DNA of 64,000 nucleotides, taken from PALSA-129 sp050014595 (lineage in GTDB: Bacteria > Acidobacteriota > Terriglobia > Bryobacterales > Bryobacteraceae). The translations under genes were made by a program, and so were the position numbers. Each line of letters starts with the position of its first letter. Positions within the stretch are counted from its first letter, which is position 1. Positions 16,445 through 23,615 of the stretch are shown here, in pieces. The stretch covers positions 1 through 64,000 of the forward strand of contig JBEKDA010000019.1 of assembly GCA_050014595.1 (NCBI GenBank), given 5' to 3'. The notes under the pieces were generated by a model that did not search any database, had not been told where the DNA came from, and saw only the letters and a program-made list of their open reading frames with translations.

Positions 16445-17161
16445 ATGGCGGACTTGGAACAGGCGCGCGCATGGATTGCGGATGCCACGTCCCTGGCTGC
16501 ATTGACCGGCGCGGGCATTTCGGCCGAAAGCGGCATCCCCACCTTTCGCGGCGCCGGCGGCCTTTGGAAAGACTACAAGCCCGAGGATCTCGCCACGCCC
16601 GAAGCTTTCGCCAGAGACCCGCGCCTGGTCTGGGAATGGTACAACTGGCGGCGCGAGCTCATCGCCAGGGCCGCGCCCAATGCCGCCCACCGTGCGCTGG
16701 TCGAGTTCGAAAAGCGCAAGCCCCGCTTCACCCTCATCACGCAAAACGTGGACGGCCTTCACGACCGCGCCGGCAGCGGCAAGATCCTCAAACTGCACGG
16801 CGATATATGGCGGATGCGCTGCACTTCCTGCGGCGCCGACTGGCCCGACCGCCGCGCCCCGCTGCCCAAGCTGCCGCCGCATTGCGCCTGCGGCGGCCTG
16901 GCGCGTCCCGGGGTGGTCTGGTTCGGCGAGCCGCTGCCCGACGGCATGATGAAAGAAGCCGAGCACGCCGCCGCGTCGGCCCAGGTCTTGCTGGTGATCG
17001 GCACATCCGCCGTGGTCTATCCGGCCGCCGGTCTGATTCCCTACGCCCGGTACGCGGGGGCCAAGGTAATTGAGATCAACACAGAGCAGACGGCCGCCTC
17101 CGCACAGGTCGACTGCGCGTTGCGCGGACCCGCGGGCGAACTGCTGCCGCTCCTGCTGTAG
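16445..17161 (+). CDS. cobB: NAD-dependent protein deacylase, sirtuin class III (CobB-like)
   Basis: 238 residues. Removes acyl groups from protein lysines using NAD+. The NAD site GAGISAESGIPTFRG, TQNVDGLH and catalytic His118 (KLHGD) are present. A zinc knuckle is visible as CTSC...CAC. The pair Tyr66-x-x-Arg69 (EWYNWRR) is the signature that binds succinyl or malonyl groups in CobB/SIRT5, so desuccinylation is likely in addition to deacetylation. A sirtuin near acyl-CoA metabolism genes is compatible with control of acyl-CoA enzymes, but the 35-bp gap leaves operon membership open. Confidence 0.93.
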   Translation: MADLEQARAWIADATSLAALTGAGISAESGIPTFRGAGGLWKDYKPEDLATPEAFARDPRLVWEWYNWRRELIARAAPNAAHRALVEFEKRKPRFTLITQNVDGLHDRAGSGKILKLHGDIWRMRCTSCGADWPDRRAPLPKLPPHCACGGLARPGVVWFGEPLPDGMMKEAEHAAASAQVLLVIGTSAVVYPAAGLIPYARYAGAKVIEINTEQTAASAQVDCALRGPAGELLPLLL

Positions 17162-17184
17162 CGTTATGTCGTGCCTTGCGGGAG

Positions 17185-17589
17185 TTACTCGATGAGGGAT
17201 GTTCCCTGGTGGCCTGCAGCAAGCGCCCGATCCATGGTTGCGAGTGAACCCCCGTGTTTGCCTGCCAGCAGAACAAGGTAAGCATCAGTCACCTGCCGAT
17301 GCCCAATGATTCCAGCGGTCGGCATGTCGAGATAAGAAGCGTCGTCCGGCCAGAATTCGTGCCGGGGCAGCAGGGATATGGATTCCAGCAAAAGCTTTGC
17401 GGATTCCGCTGTGGCGTCCACGCCGGCGCGCAGGTGGAAACGCACAAGGGCGCCTTGGGTAATTGGGCATGTGGCAAACCGGCGCCCCTTGCGAAACCAG
17501 GCAGCGGCGCGCGCATTCAGACTGTGTTCGGGCGTCGCCAGTGCAATCAGGATGTTGGAATCCAGCAGGTAGACCTTACTCTTCGTCAT
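17185..17589 (-). CDS. vapC: PIN-domain toxin (VapC family)
   Basis: 134 residues. PIN-fold RNase toxin: YLLDSNILIAL supplies the first acidic metal ligand, a mid-protein region TQGALVRF and a TDAYLVLLAG segment supply further acidic or polar positions, and GGSLATMDRALA closes the active site. The middle conserved glutamate is not obvious (TQGAL replaces the usual E), so activity might be reduced. It overlaps the antitoxin gene by 14 bp and is translated after it. Confidence 0.82.
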   Translation of the reverse strand: MTKSKVYLLDSNILIALATPEHSLNARAAAWFRKGRRFATCPITQGALVRFHLRAGVDATAESAKLLLESISLLPRHEFWPDDASYLDMPTAGIIGHRQVTDAYLVLLAGKHGGSLATMDRALAAGHQGTSLIE

Positions 17590-17806
17590 CGAGAGCCCTG
17601 ACGTCCTCGGTGGTCACAGGCCGGGCGCAGCGGAAAGTGGGGAAACCGTAGTCGCTTATGGTGATGGAGGCGGACTTCGCGCCTTTCGACGATTGCAGAA
17701 TCAGGTCGCCAACCACTCGTCCCAGGCTGCGGTTCTGATCCCGTGCTGTCGCCTTGGCGAGGTAGTAGGCCTCATCCGGGATGTCCAGGGTCGTTCGCAC
17801 AATCAC
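17576..17806 (-). CDS. vapB: VapB-type antitoxin
   Basis: 76 residues from the GTG at 17806 (VIVRTTLDIPDEAYYLAK...), the usual beginning of ribbon-helix-helix antitoxins; GTG at 17800 or a longer GTG start at 17848 are possible. The N-terminal beta strand VRTTLDIPDE with helices behind it makes the DNA-binding dimer, and the acidic C-terminus (TTEDVRALDDEE) would wrap the toxin. Forms an operon with the overlapping vapC. Confidence 0.78.
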   Translation of the reverse strand: MIVRTTLDIPDEAYYLAKATARDQNRSLGRVVGDLILQSSKGAKSASITISDYGFPTFRCARPVTTEDVRALDDEE

Positions 17807-17904
17807 ATCATAGCATAGGCGCACAAAGCGCTCGTTTTGGCTGCCCACACAGGCTGCCGGAAGTCCCGAACGGCAGAAGGCGCATCAAGAAAACATTGCA
17901 AGGC

Positions 17905-17940
17905 TTGACACGCCAAGCGCGCCGGAATAACATTGTTATT
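17905..17940 (+). promoter_or_regulatory. mazEF promoter with overlapping palindromic operator
   Basis: TTGACA (17905-17910), 17-bp spacer and TAACAT (17928-17933) form a good sigma-70 type promoter. The -10 lies inside the perfect palindrome AATAACA-T-TGTTATT (17926-17940), well placed for autorepression by the antitoxin. The expected start of transcription (about 17940) is only a few nt before the mazE ATG at 17944, implying an almost leaderless mRNA. Confidence 0.75.
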
Positions 17941-17943
17941 ACT

Positions 17944-18207
17944 ATGCGGACTGTACACGTGAGCATTCGACAGATAGGCAACTCCCAGGGGGTTGTCATC
18001 CCCAAGCCGCTACTCGCGCAACTGGGTCTGGACGGCAAAGCGGGAGCGGAAATGACGATTGAGGATGGTGCACTTGTGTTGCGCAGGCCCGCAAGTCCGG
18101 CCCGCACCGGTTGGGCCGAGGCAGCCAGGAGAATCGCTGAAGCTGGCGACGACGAACTCGTGATGGGCGAATTCGGCAATGCGGAGGATTCGGGGTTGGT
18201 TTGGTGA
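17944..18207 (+). CDS. mazE: AbrB/MazE-type antitoxin
   Basis: 87 residues. MRTVHVSIRQIGNSQGVVIP followed by KPLLAQLGL is the swapped-hairpin AbrB/MazE DNA-binding domain; a flexible acidic tail (EAGDDELVMGEFGNAEDS) is what binds the toxin. No ribosome-binding site precedes the ATG, consistent with the leaderless promoter arrangement. The stop overlaps the toxin start (GTGA), giving translational coupling and a fixed antitoxin:toxin ratio. Confidence 0.87.
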   Translation: MRTVHVSIRQIGNSQGVVIPKPLLAQLGLDGKAGAEMTIEDGALVLRRPASPARTGWAEAARRIAEAGDDELVMGEFGNAEDSGLVW

Positions 18208-18521
18208 CGCGTGGAGAGATCTGGCTCGTGAATCTCGATCCCACTGTCGGGAGCGAAATCAGGAAGACACGCCCATGCGTCGTAGTATCACCGGCCGAAA
18301 TGCACGATCATCTGCACACGGTGCTCGCCGCACCTATGACCACGGCGGGTCGCGACGCGCCGTTTCGGATCGCCGTCACTCACGCTGGCCGGAAAGGTCT
18401 GATCCTGCTCGATCAGGTTCGCGCCGTGGACAAGACCCGGCTGGCGAAGAAACTGGGTGTAGTCTCGGCAAAAACGCTCAGCGCCACGTTGAGGACGCTG
18501 CAAGAGGTATTCGCGGAATGA
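18204..18521 (+). CDS. mazF: MazF-type endoribonuclease toxin
   Basis: 105 residues from GTG 18204 (MTRGEIWLVNLDPTVGSEIR...), with a TTG one codon earlier also possible. PemK/MazF fold: RGEIWLVNLDPTVGSEIRK (in parts) holds the catalytic arginine, KTRPCVVVSP follows, and the C-terminal half has GLILLDQVRAVDKTRL with the conserved Gln-Val-Arg. It would cleave mRNA when freed from MazE. Second toxin-antitoxin system within 1 kb of the VapBC pair, on the opposite strand. Confidence 0.9.
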   Translation: MTRGEIWLVNLDPTVGSEIRKTRPCVVVSPAEMHDHLHTVLAAPMTTAGRDAPFRIAVTHAGRKGLILLDQVRAVDKTRLAKKLGVVSAKTLSATLRTLQEVFAE

Positions 18522-18902
18522 GAGTCCTCCACGGGCTTACGGTGGATGAATTCGCGAGGCTGTTTCAGTATCGCCGCCACTGTAGGGCTGGGTTCCTAAC
18601 GTTTGGTGGGCAGAGTTCGAATCCAGCCTGGGTTTTTGAAATCTGCCTCCCCAGGGTGGACACGAAATCGTCGCGCGCTCCCAGCGAAAGGCGCCAAGCC
18701 AATTCGACGGGCCGTCAATTCGACGGGGCGCGGCATTCTGGTGGGGCTGGACCGCGCCGGCACTATGCCCGCCGGCAGCCGCGTCGATCCGGTCAACTTT
18801 GGCAACGACCTCGCCGCCGTAAATGCAAAGCTCGCGGGCATGGTGGTCGCGGCGCGATAAACGCGAAGCCGCCAGTCCCCGTTGCTTCCGGCTCCGCCCT
18901 GC
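18522..18902. other. Convergent spacer without a supported gene
   Basis: 381 bp between the 3' ends of mazF and pheA. An 85-codon frame (18603-18860, plus) exists but has no ribosome site and no recognisable domain. A direct repeat of AATTCGACGGG occurs at about 18712-18739. The segment GTTCGAATCC near 18611 looks like a tRNA T-loop but has no matching stems. It may be a decayed gene. Confidence 0.4.
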
Positions 18903-19772
18903 TTACGCCCCTTTGGGATAGCAACCCAGCACGCGCAGGAAATCGGCCAGCTCTCCCAGATGGCGCAACGCGTTTTGGGCGTTGGGCGTGTCTACGCGGC
19001 CCAGGAAATCCACATAAAAGAGATACTCCCAAGGTTTGCCGCGCAGGGGCCGCGATTCGATCTTGGTGAGATTCAGGTCGCGCAGGGCGAACGCGCTCAG
19101 CGCCCGGAATAACGCGCCGGGGATATTGCGGGTGCTGAACACCAGCGAAGTCTTCCACTGCGCTTGGGCGGCGGCAGGGAGGCTGCGGCGGGCATCCGCC
19201 GGCCGCCGCAGGAGGAAAAAACGCGTGAAATTCCGGCGGTCGCTTTCAATCGAACGGCGCAAAATGCGTGCTCCGTAAATTTGCGCGGCCACCGCCGAAG
19301 CGATCGCAGCGGCGTCGGTAAGTCCTTCTTCCATAATCATTTTGACGCTGCCGGCGGTGTCGTAAAAAGGAATTCGCTCGATTTGCGGATGCTCGGCAAA
19401 GAAATCCAGGCACTGGTTGAGCGCCACCGGATGGGAAAATGCCCGCTTAATTTTGGAAAATGTCACGCCTTTTGGCGCGATCAGGTTATGGACAATCCGC
19501 ACGCTGGTTTCCGCGACAATCGGAAATTCGTAGTTTACCAGGTGGTCGTAATTCTCGTGGACCGATCCCGCCAGCGTGTTTTCGATGGGGACCACCGCGC
19601 CCGAGGCGCGCCCGGATTTCAGGCTGAGGAACAGCTCTTCGAAGCGTTCACATGGCAAAACCGCCACATGGGCGCCCGCCAGCTTGCGGCTGGCTTCCTC
19701 GCTGAAGGCGCCCCGCGCGCCCTGGAAGGCGATCGGGCCAGCGTCCTTCTTCTTTACTGCGAGCTTCTTCAT
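18903..19772 (-). CDS. pheA: Prephenate dehydratase
   Basis: 289 residues, monofunctional. Converts prephenate to phenylpyruvate in phenylalanine synthesis. Catalytic-domain landmarks: AFQGARGAFSEEA, VVPIENTLAGSVHENYD and the TRF motif in NFTRFFLL. The C-terminal ACT domain carries GALFRALSAFALRDLNLTKI (in parts) and ESRPLRG, the phenylalanine-binding site for feedback inhibition. There is no N-terminal chorismate mutase domain. The start overlaps the ubiX stop by 4 bp. Confidence 0.95.
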   Translation of the reverse strand: MKKLAVKKKDAGPIAFQGARGAFSEEASRKLAGAHVAVLPCERFEELFLSLKSGRASGAVVPIENTLAGSVHENYDHLVNYEFPIVAETSVRIVHNLIAPKGVTFSKIKRAFSHPVALNQCLDFFAEHPQIERIPFYDTAGSVKMIMEEGLTDAAAIASAVAAQIYGARILRRSIESDRRNFTRFFLLRRPADARRSLPAAAQAQWKTSLVFSTRNIPGALFRALSAFALRDLNLTKIESRPLRGKPWEYLFYVDFLGRVDTPNAQNALRHLGELADFLRVLGCYPKGA

Positions 19773-20335
19773 TGGGCCCCCCCTTGCCAGCGGCGCACCT
19801 GCTGGTCGGGGATGCCCAGCAGATCGAGCACGCGGTCCACGCTGTGGTCCACCAGATCCATGACGGTTTGCGGATGGTGATAAAAGCCGGGAATAGGAGG
19901 CGCAATTATGGCGCCCATTTCCGCCAATGCGGTCATATTGCGCAGGTGCCCCAAATGAAAAGGGCTCTCCCTGACCAGCAAAATCAGCTTGCGCTTTTCC
20001 TTAAGAATGACGTCGGCGGCCCGCACCATGAGGTTGGAACTGATTCCGGTCGCGATCGCCGACATAGTGTGGATGGAGCACGGCGCCACCACCATGGCGT
20101 CCGTCGCGTAGGATCCGCTGGCCAGCCGGCAGCCGATATCCTCATTCGAGTAGCAATGGTCGGCCAGCTTTTTGACCTCTGCCGCGGTTTTGCCGGCTTC
20201 CAGAAATAGGGTTTTCTCTCCAGAACGCGTCAGGATTAAATGGACCTCCAGACCTTCCTTTCCGCGAAGCCGTTCGAGCAGGCGCAGGCCGTATATTGCA
20301 CCGCTCGCGCCGGAGATACCCACGATTACTCTCAC
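19769..20335 (-). CDS. ubiX: Flavin prenyltransferase, UbiX/Pad1 family
   Basis: 188 residues from a GTG at 20335, preferred because AAGGAA lies about 8 nt upstream; the in-frame extension to 20410 is unlikely. UbiX makes prenylated FMN for UbiD-type decarboxylases. Motifs: VGISGASGAIYGLRLLE (FMN site), SYATDAMVVAPCS and the conserved LVRESPFHLGHLRNM followed by PPIPGFYHHP. Overlap with pheA suggests one operon. A UbiD partner is not in the window, so the pathway served (menaquinone or aromatic acids) is open. Confidence 0.93.
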   Translation of the reverse strand: MRVIVGISGASGAIYGLRLLERLRGKEGLEVHLILTRSGEKTLFLEAGKTAAEVKKLADHCYSNEDIGCRLASGSYATDAMVVAPCSIHTMSAIATGISSNLMVRAADVILKEKRKLILLVRESPFHLGHLRNMTALAEMGAIIAPPIPGFYHHPQTVMDLVDHSVDRVLDLLGIPDQQVRRWQGGAQ

Positions 20336-20391
20336 ACCGGTTCCTTCTTTCTGCGCTGTTCCGGTTTCAGAACAAAAACGTGCCTTTTGTG

Positions 20392-20420
20392 TTGCCACGG
20401 TTGGGTCCACGGGGTATAAT
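20392..20420 (+). promoter_or_regulatory. Sigma-70-type promoter for the XRE/S24-like regulator
   Basis: TTGCCA (20392-20397), exactly 17 bp, then TATAAT (20415-20420). Transcription would begin near 20427 and leave a 5' leader of about 55 nt before the ATG at 20481, which has GAGGAT as ribosome site. Confidence 0.72.
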
Positions 20421-20480
20421 TCCCTCGGCCCCCTGCGGCTGTCTCCACGGCCCGGATGGTCTTACAGCGAGGATCATAGC

Positions 20481-21284
20481 ATGGAGCGGCCCGGCGAAAA
20501 ACTCAAGCTGGTGAGGGAACGTCTGAAGCTGACGTATCGGGATGTCGTGGAAGCCAGCCGGGTGATTGCCAGGCGGCGTTCCAGCGAAGAGTTTGCTATT
20601 GCCTTAAGCCGGCTGGCCGATATTGAGAACAAAGGCACAGTCCCTACCATTTATCGCTTGTATTCGCTCTGCGCCATCTACCGCCTGGAACTCCGCGAGG
20701 TGCTCGGGTGGTACGGAGTGCCGCTCGACGACCTGCCGTCCGACGCCTTGGCCATCGGTCTGGACGAAACCCATGCTATCGGCTTTGCGGCCGACGGCCC
20801 GGCCCCCGTTCCGCAACCGCTCGACCGGGAAATCGACCTGAATCAGACCACATTTCTCAGCCATTTCGTGCGGCGCTGGGGAAAAATGCCGCTGAATTTC
20901 CTGGCCGGGCTGGACATCCGGCACTACCGGTATGGCCTCATCGGGCTGGAAGACTGGTCGATGTCGCCGGTCATCCAGCCCGGATCCATGGTGTTGATCG
21001 ATCAGAACCGCCGGCGCATCGCGCGAGGCGGCTGGACCAGCCAGCACGACCGGCCTATCTATTTCCTGGAACACCGCGGTGGTTATCGCTGCGGTTGGTG
21101 CGCCCTGACCGAAGACCGGCTTATAGTACTGCCCCATCCCGCGTCCCAGCAGGTGCCGGCCATTTTTGACCCCGCTGAGATCGACGTCGTGGGACAGGTT
21201 ATGGGAGTGGGTATGCTGCTCGAGCCGTCGAAACGGCGGCATGCTCGACCTCCAGCAACCCCATTAAAGTCTCCAGATCCGTAA
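20481..21284 (+). CDS. XRE-type regulator with S24-like C-terminal domain
   Basis: 267 residues, start set by GAGGAT 8 nt upstream. The N-terminal region (about 1-80) reads as an XRE-like helix-turn-helix (KLKLVRERLKLTYRDVVEAS ... LADIENKGTVPTIYRLYSLC). Residues about 152-247 resemble the LexA/CI S24 fold: DWSMSPVIQPGSMVLIDQ corresponds to the 'GDSMEP.i.dGd.vlVd' segment with Ser160 in the nucleophile position, and EIDVVGQVMGVGML matches the last strand. Where a lysine would complete the dyad there is GYRCGWCA, so self-cleavage is doubtful. It may sense a ligand or partner instead. Its last 86 bp overlap the 3' end of a convergent gene. Confidence 0.68.
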   Translation: MERPGEKLKLVRERLKLTYRDVVEASRVIARRRSSEEFAIALSRLADIENKGTVPTIYRLYSLCAIYRLELREVLGWYGVPLDDLPSDALAIGLDETHAIGFAADGPAPVPQPLDREIDLNQTTFLSHFVRRWGKMPLNFLAGLDIRHYRYGLIGLEDWSMSPVIQPGSMVLIDQNRRRIARGGWTSQHDRPIYFLEHRGGYRCGWCALTEDRLIVLPHPASQQVPAIFDPAEIDVVGQVMGVGMLLEPSKRRHARPPATPLKSPDP

Positions 21285-21594
21285 GATAGAGCTGCCGTTC
21301 GACATCGCGCGCGGTGGGTGGCACCAGGTTCCGGTAGTGCATCGTGTAACGGGAATTGCCGGGTTCCTGCAGATACTCGTCCAGGTCCGATTTCTGTTCG
21401 GCCAGGCTGCATCCCAGCCATTCTGCGAATACCTGGTGGTGGCTCCGGCACAGCGTGCGGTCGGTGTCCTCGCTGCCCAACATCTGCAGAAGGTCGTCGT
21501 GGCAATACCGGCCCGTGGCCGAGTCCCGTAACGAGGCAAGAAAGACCAGCCGGCCGAAGTGCGTGGAGATCCGCGACAGCATTCTCCGCCACAT
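21199..21594 (-). CDS. Conserved hypothetical protein
   Basis: 131 residues, soluble, helical, with no family that I can name (MLSRISTHFGRLVFLASLRD ... CRSHHQVFAEWLGCSLAEQK ...). The composition is normal for a coding region, with acidic and aromatic residues rather than the arginine/proline-rich look of shadow frames. The 3' end overlaps the regulator's 3' end by 86 bp. A TATAGAAT element on the minus strand near 21716-21723 could supply its promoter. The start at 21594 is tentative. Confidence 0.58.
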   Translation of the reverse strand: MWRRMLSRISTHFGRLVFLASLRDSATGRYCHDDLLQMLGSEDTDRTLCRSHHQVFAEWLGCSLAEQKSDLDEYLQEPGNSRYTMHYRNLVPPTARDVERQLYLTDLETLMGLLEVEHAAVSTARAAYPLP

Positions 21595-21918
21595 TTGGGC
21601 CGCCGGTGCCCGTGCCGATTGCGGATTGGCAGGAGAATCGCCCAGATTCCGCTCCTCTAGCGGCCAACCCAGGCGGTTGAATCAGGCCTGCCACCCGCCG
21701 TGGTGCCACCCCTTCATTCTATAACAGCACGAGGGAGAACGTTAACTTTCCCCTCCCAGCCTCCCAGCCGGATACCACTCACTGCTAGGACCTTAGTACC
21801 GTGCGATATGTTCCACTTTTGGAAAACTTTCGGCAAAACACCCTATAACGGTACGGTCACGGATAGTATAGTACTCAGCTTACTCACGTAAGTTAGCAGT
21901 AGAAAGGAAACCGTAACC

Positions 21919-22032
21919 ATGAAAAAGCTCGTCCTGCTCGCGATGGTCGCATTTGCCCTGTTGGCGTCCGCTCGGACGACCGGGATTGGTATCCCGATCC
22001 CGCAGTGCAATCCCTGCCCGTATGTGCAGTAG
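21919..22032 (+). CDS. Short secreted peptide (37 aa)
   Basis: An ATG with AAAGGAAA 8 nt upstream opens a 37-codon gene. The first 18 residues are a textbook signal peptide (MKKLVLLAMVAFALLASA). The mature part would be only about 19 residues, RTTGIGIPIPQCNPCPYVQ, with two cysteines spaced CNPC. It sits alone in an AT-richer region (21595-21918 has no other gene), with TATAGT at 21867-21872 as a possible -10. A membrane protein gene follows 33 bp downstream. Function unknown. Confidence 0.6.
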   Translation: MKKLVLLAMVAFALLASARTTGIGIPIPQCNPCPYVQ

Positions 22033-22065
22033 TTTGAAGGATTTCGGCTGCTGGCGCGGCCCCTG

Positions 22066-22932
22066 GTGTTAAAATCGGGATTGATGTCGGGTGCCGCGCT
22101 GGTTTTCTTTTGTCAATCCGTCTTCCACCTCGCACTGTTCGATGGGTTGGGGTCTTTTGTCTCTCAGTTTGACATCCGTAAGCTCTTCGAAGTCGTTTCC
22201 GCCCTGGGTTTCGCCCTCACCGCCTTCAGGCTTTACCATGCTGGTCTCCACCGCCGATACCGCGTTTTTTTTGCCTACCTGATTTTTCAAGTGCCTTACG
22301 TGGCCTGTGCATTGTTTCTGGACGTCACTGGGAAAGGCTATTTGGACTTTTTCATATGGTCCGAACCCGTGATCATGTTTTTTTATGTCCTGTTGGTCCT
22401 CGAATTGTATCGCTTGGTTCTGGAACGATATCAGGGCTTGTACACCCTCGGCAGGTGGGCCATGGGCGTGGCGATGGTCATTGCCGTCGCCGTATCCATA
22501 ATCAGCTTTTGGGTGGCTCGGGCTCTGGTTCAGGCTCAGAACTCCGCGATAGCGGGTTTTGAGCTCAAGGCGGAGGCCCGGCTCGATCTTGCCCTGGTCC
22601 TGTTTATTCTCTTGATTATATGGTTTCTGGGTCGTTACCCGATCCGATTGAGCCGCAATGTCGTAGTCCATACGGTCGTGTATTCGGTCTTTTTCTTTGC
22701 CAATAGCCTCGGCTTGGTTTTCTGGCTCCTCCGGATTAAGATCGTCGACGCGGTCAATACCGGCCTGATGGGAATTGCCTCAGCTTGTGCTGTCGCCTGG
22801 TGGATCGGATTGACCCAAAAAGGCGAGGGAGTTCAAGTGCATTTGCCTTCGCTGGGTCCTGGCGCCGAGCAGAGGGCCCTGCAACAACTCGAGGCTCTGA
22901 ACGCCACCCTGTTAAAAGCCTCGCAAAAATAG
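22066..22932 (+). CDS. Polytopic membrane protein, unknown function
   Basis: 288 residues with about seven hydrophobic helices, starting at GTG 22066 or the ATG at 22084. Between helices it has short basic loops (YHAGLHRRYRVFFAYLIF, LERYQGLYTLGRWAM). The C-terminal 40 residues are soluble (EGVQVHLPSLGPGAEQRALQ). The overall pattern resembles a family of uncharacterised seven-helix proteins I associate with Acidobacteria, but I cannot give it a name. The position behind the secreted peptide gene (33 bp) may mean a shared transcript. Confidence 0.68.
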   Translation: MLKSGLMSGAALVFFCQSVFHLALFDGLGSFVSQFDIRKLFEVVSALGFALTAFRLYHAGLHRRYRVFFAYLIFQVPYVACALFLDVTGKGYLDFFIWSEPVIMFFYVLLVLELYRLVLERYQGLYTLGRWAMGVAMVIAVAVSIISFWVARALVQAQNSAIAGFELKAEARLDLALVLFILLIIWFLGRYPIRLSRNVVVHTVVYSVFFFANSLGLVFWLLRIKIVDAVNTGLMGIASACAVAWWIGLTQKGEGVQVHLPSLGPGAEQRALQQLEALNATLLKASQK

Positions 22933-23032
22933 GTTGATATCCTTTGTCAACACAGTACCCGTATTACCTATCCCCAATTGCGTTTCATCCCGATTTAATT
23001 TATGATTTCTAAGACGACGATTTCAAAGTGTC

Positions 23033-23566
23033 ATGAACTATTTGATCGCCATTTCGATTGTGACCAGTGTGGCGTTGATTCTGGCGCTGATCGTCCTCGT
23101 TCGCAAGGTCGCCTTTAACGGGAGCAGTCTTCCCGTAACAGCCGAGTGGATCGATGAACTGTCGATCGAACGCTATCGGCCCATGATGCGCCTTCTGGAT
23201 GGGAACGATCTGCAGTTCCTCAAGTCGCAACCGGGCTTTACCCACAAGATGGCTGCCAACCTGCGCATCCAGCGCTGCCAGATTTTCCGTGGCTACCTGC
23301 GCTGCCTCAACGCGGATTTCCAAAAGGTTTGCGCGGCTATCAAGATTCTGATGTTGCAGTCGCTGCACGACAGACCGGATCTGGCCGGCGTGCTCATTCA
23401 TAATCAGGTGATCTTTGCTTTGGGCATGCAGTCCGTTCAGATTCGCCTCCTCCTGTTCCGCTGGGGCATCTGTGGCGTGGATGTTACGAGCTTGGTCAAG
23501 ACGTTCGACTTGATGCGCCTGGAGTTGCGTACCTTAGTCCCGGCTGATATGCCGGCTGGAATTTAG
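23033..23566 (+). CDS. Membrane-anchored hypothetical protein
   Basis: 177 residues. One N-terminal transmembrane helix (LIAISIVTSVALILALIVLV) anchors a mostly helical cytoplasmic domain with ELSIERYRPMMRLLDGNDLQ and FRGYLRCLNADFQKVCAAIK. No catalytic motif is evident. It lies 100 bp after the seven-helix protein and in the same direction. Family not recognised. Confidence 0.62.
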   Translation: MNYLIAISIVTSVALILALIVLVRKVAFNGSSLPVTAEWIDELSIERYRPMMRLLDGNDLQFLKSQPGFTHKMAANLRIQRCQIFRGYLRCLNADFQKVCAAIKILMLQSLHDRPDLAGVLIHNQVIFALGMQSVQIRLLLFRWGICGVDVTSLVKTFDLMRLELRTLVPADMPAGI

Positions 23567-23615
23567 CCCCTCGCGGATTTACCGGCGGCGGTAGCGGTAC
23601 TACGTGCTGCGCCCC

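Noticed and set aside
18595..18640. tRNA-like T-loop GTTCGAATCC
   Set aside because: The flanking bases do not form a T-stem and no acceptor or anticodon arm can be drawn.
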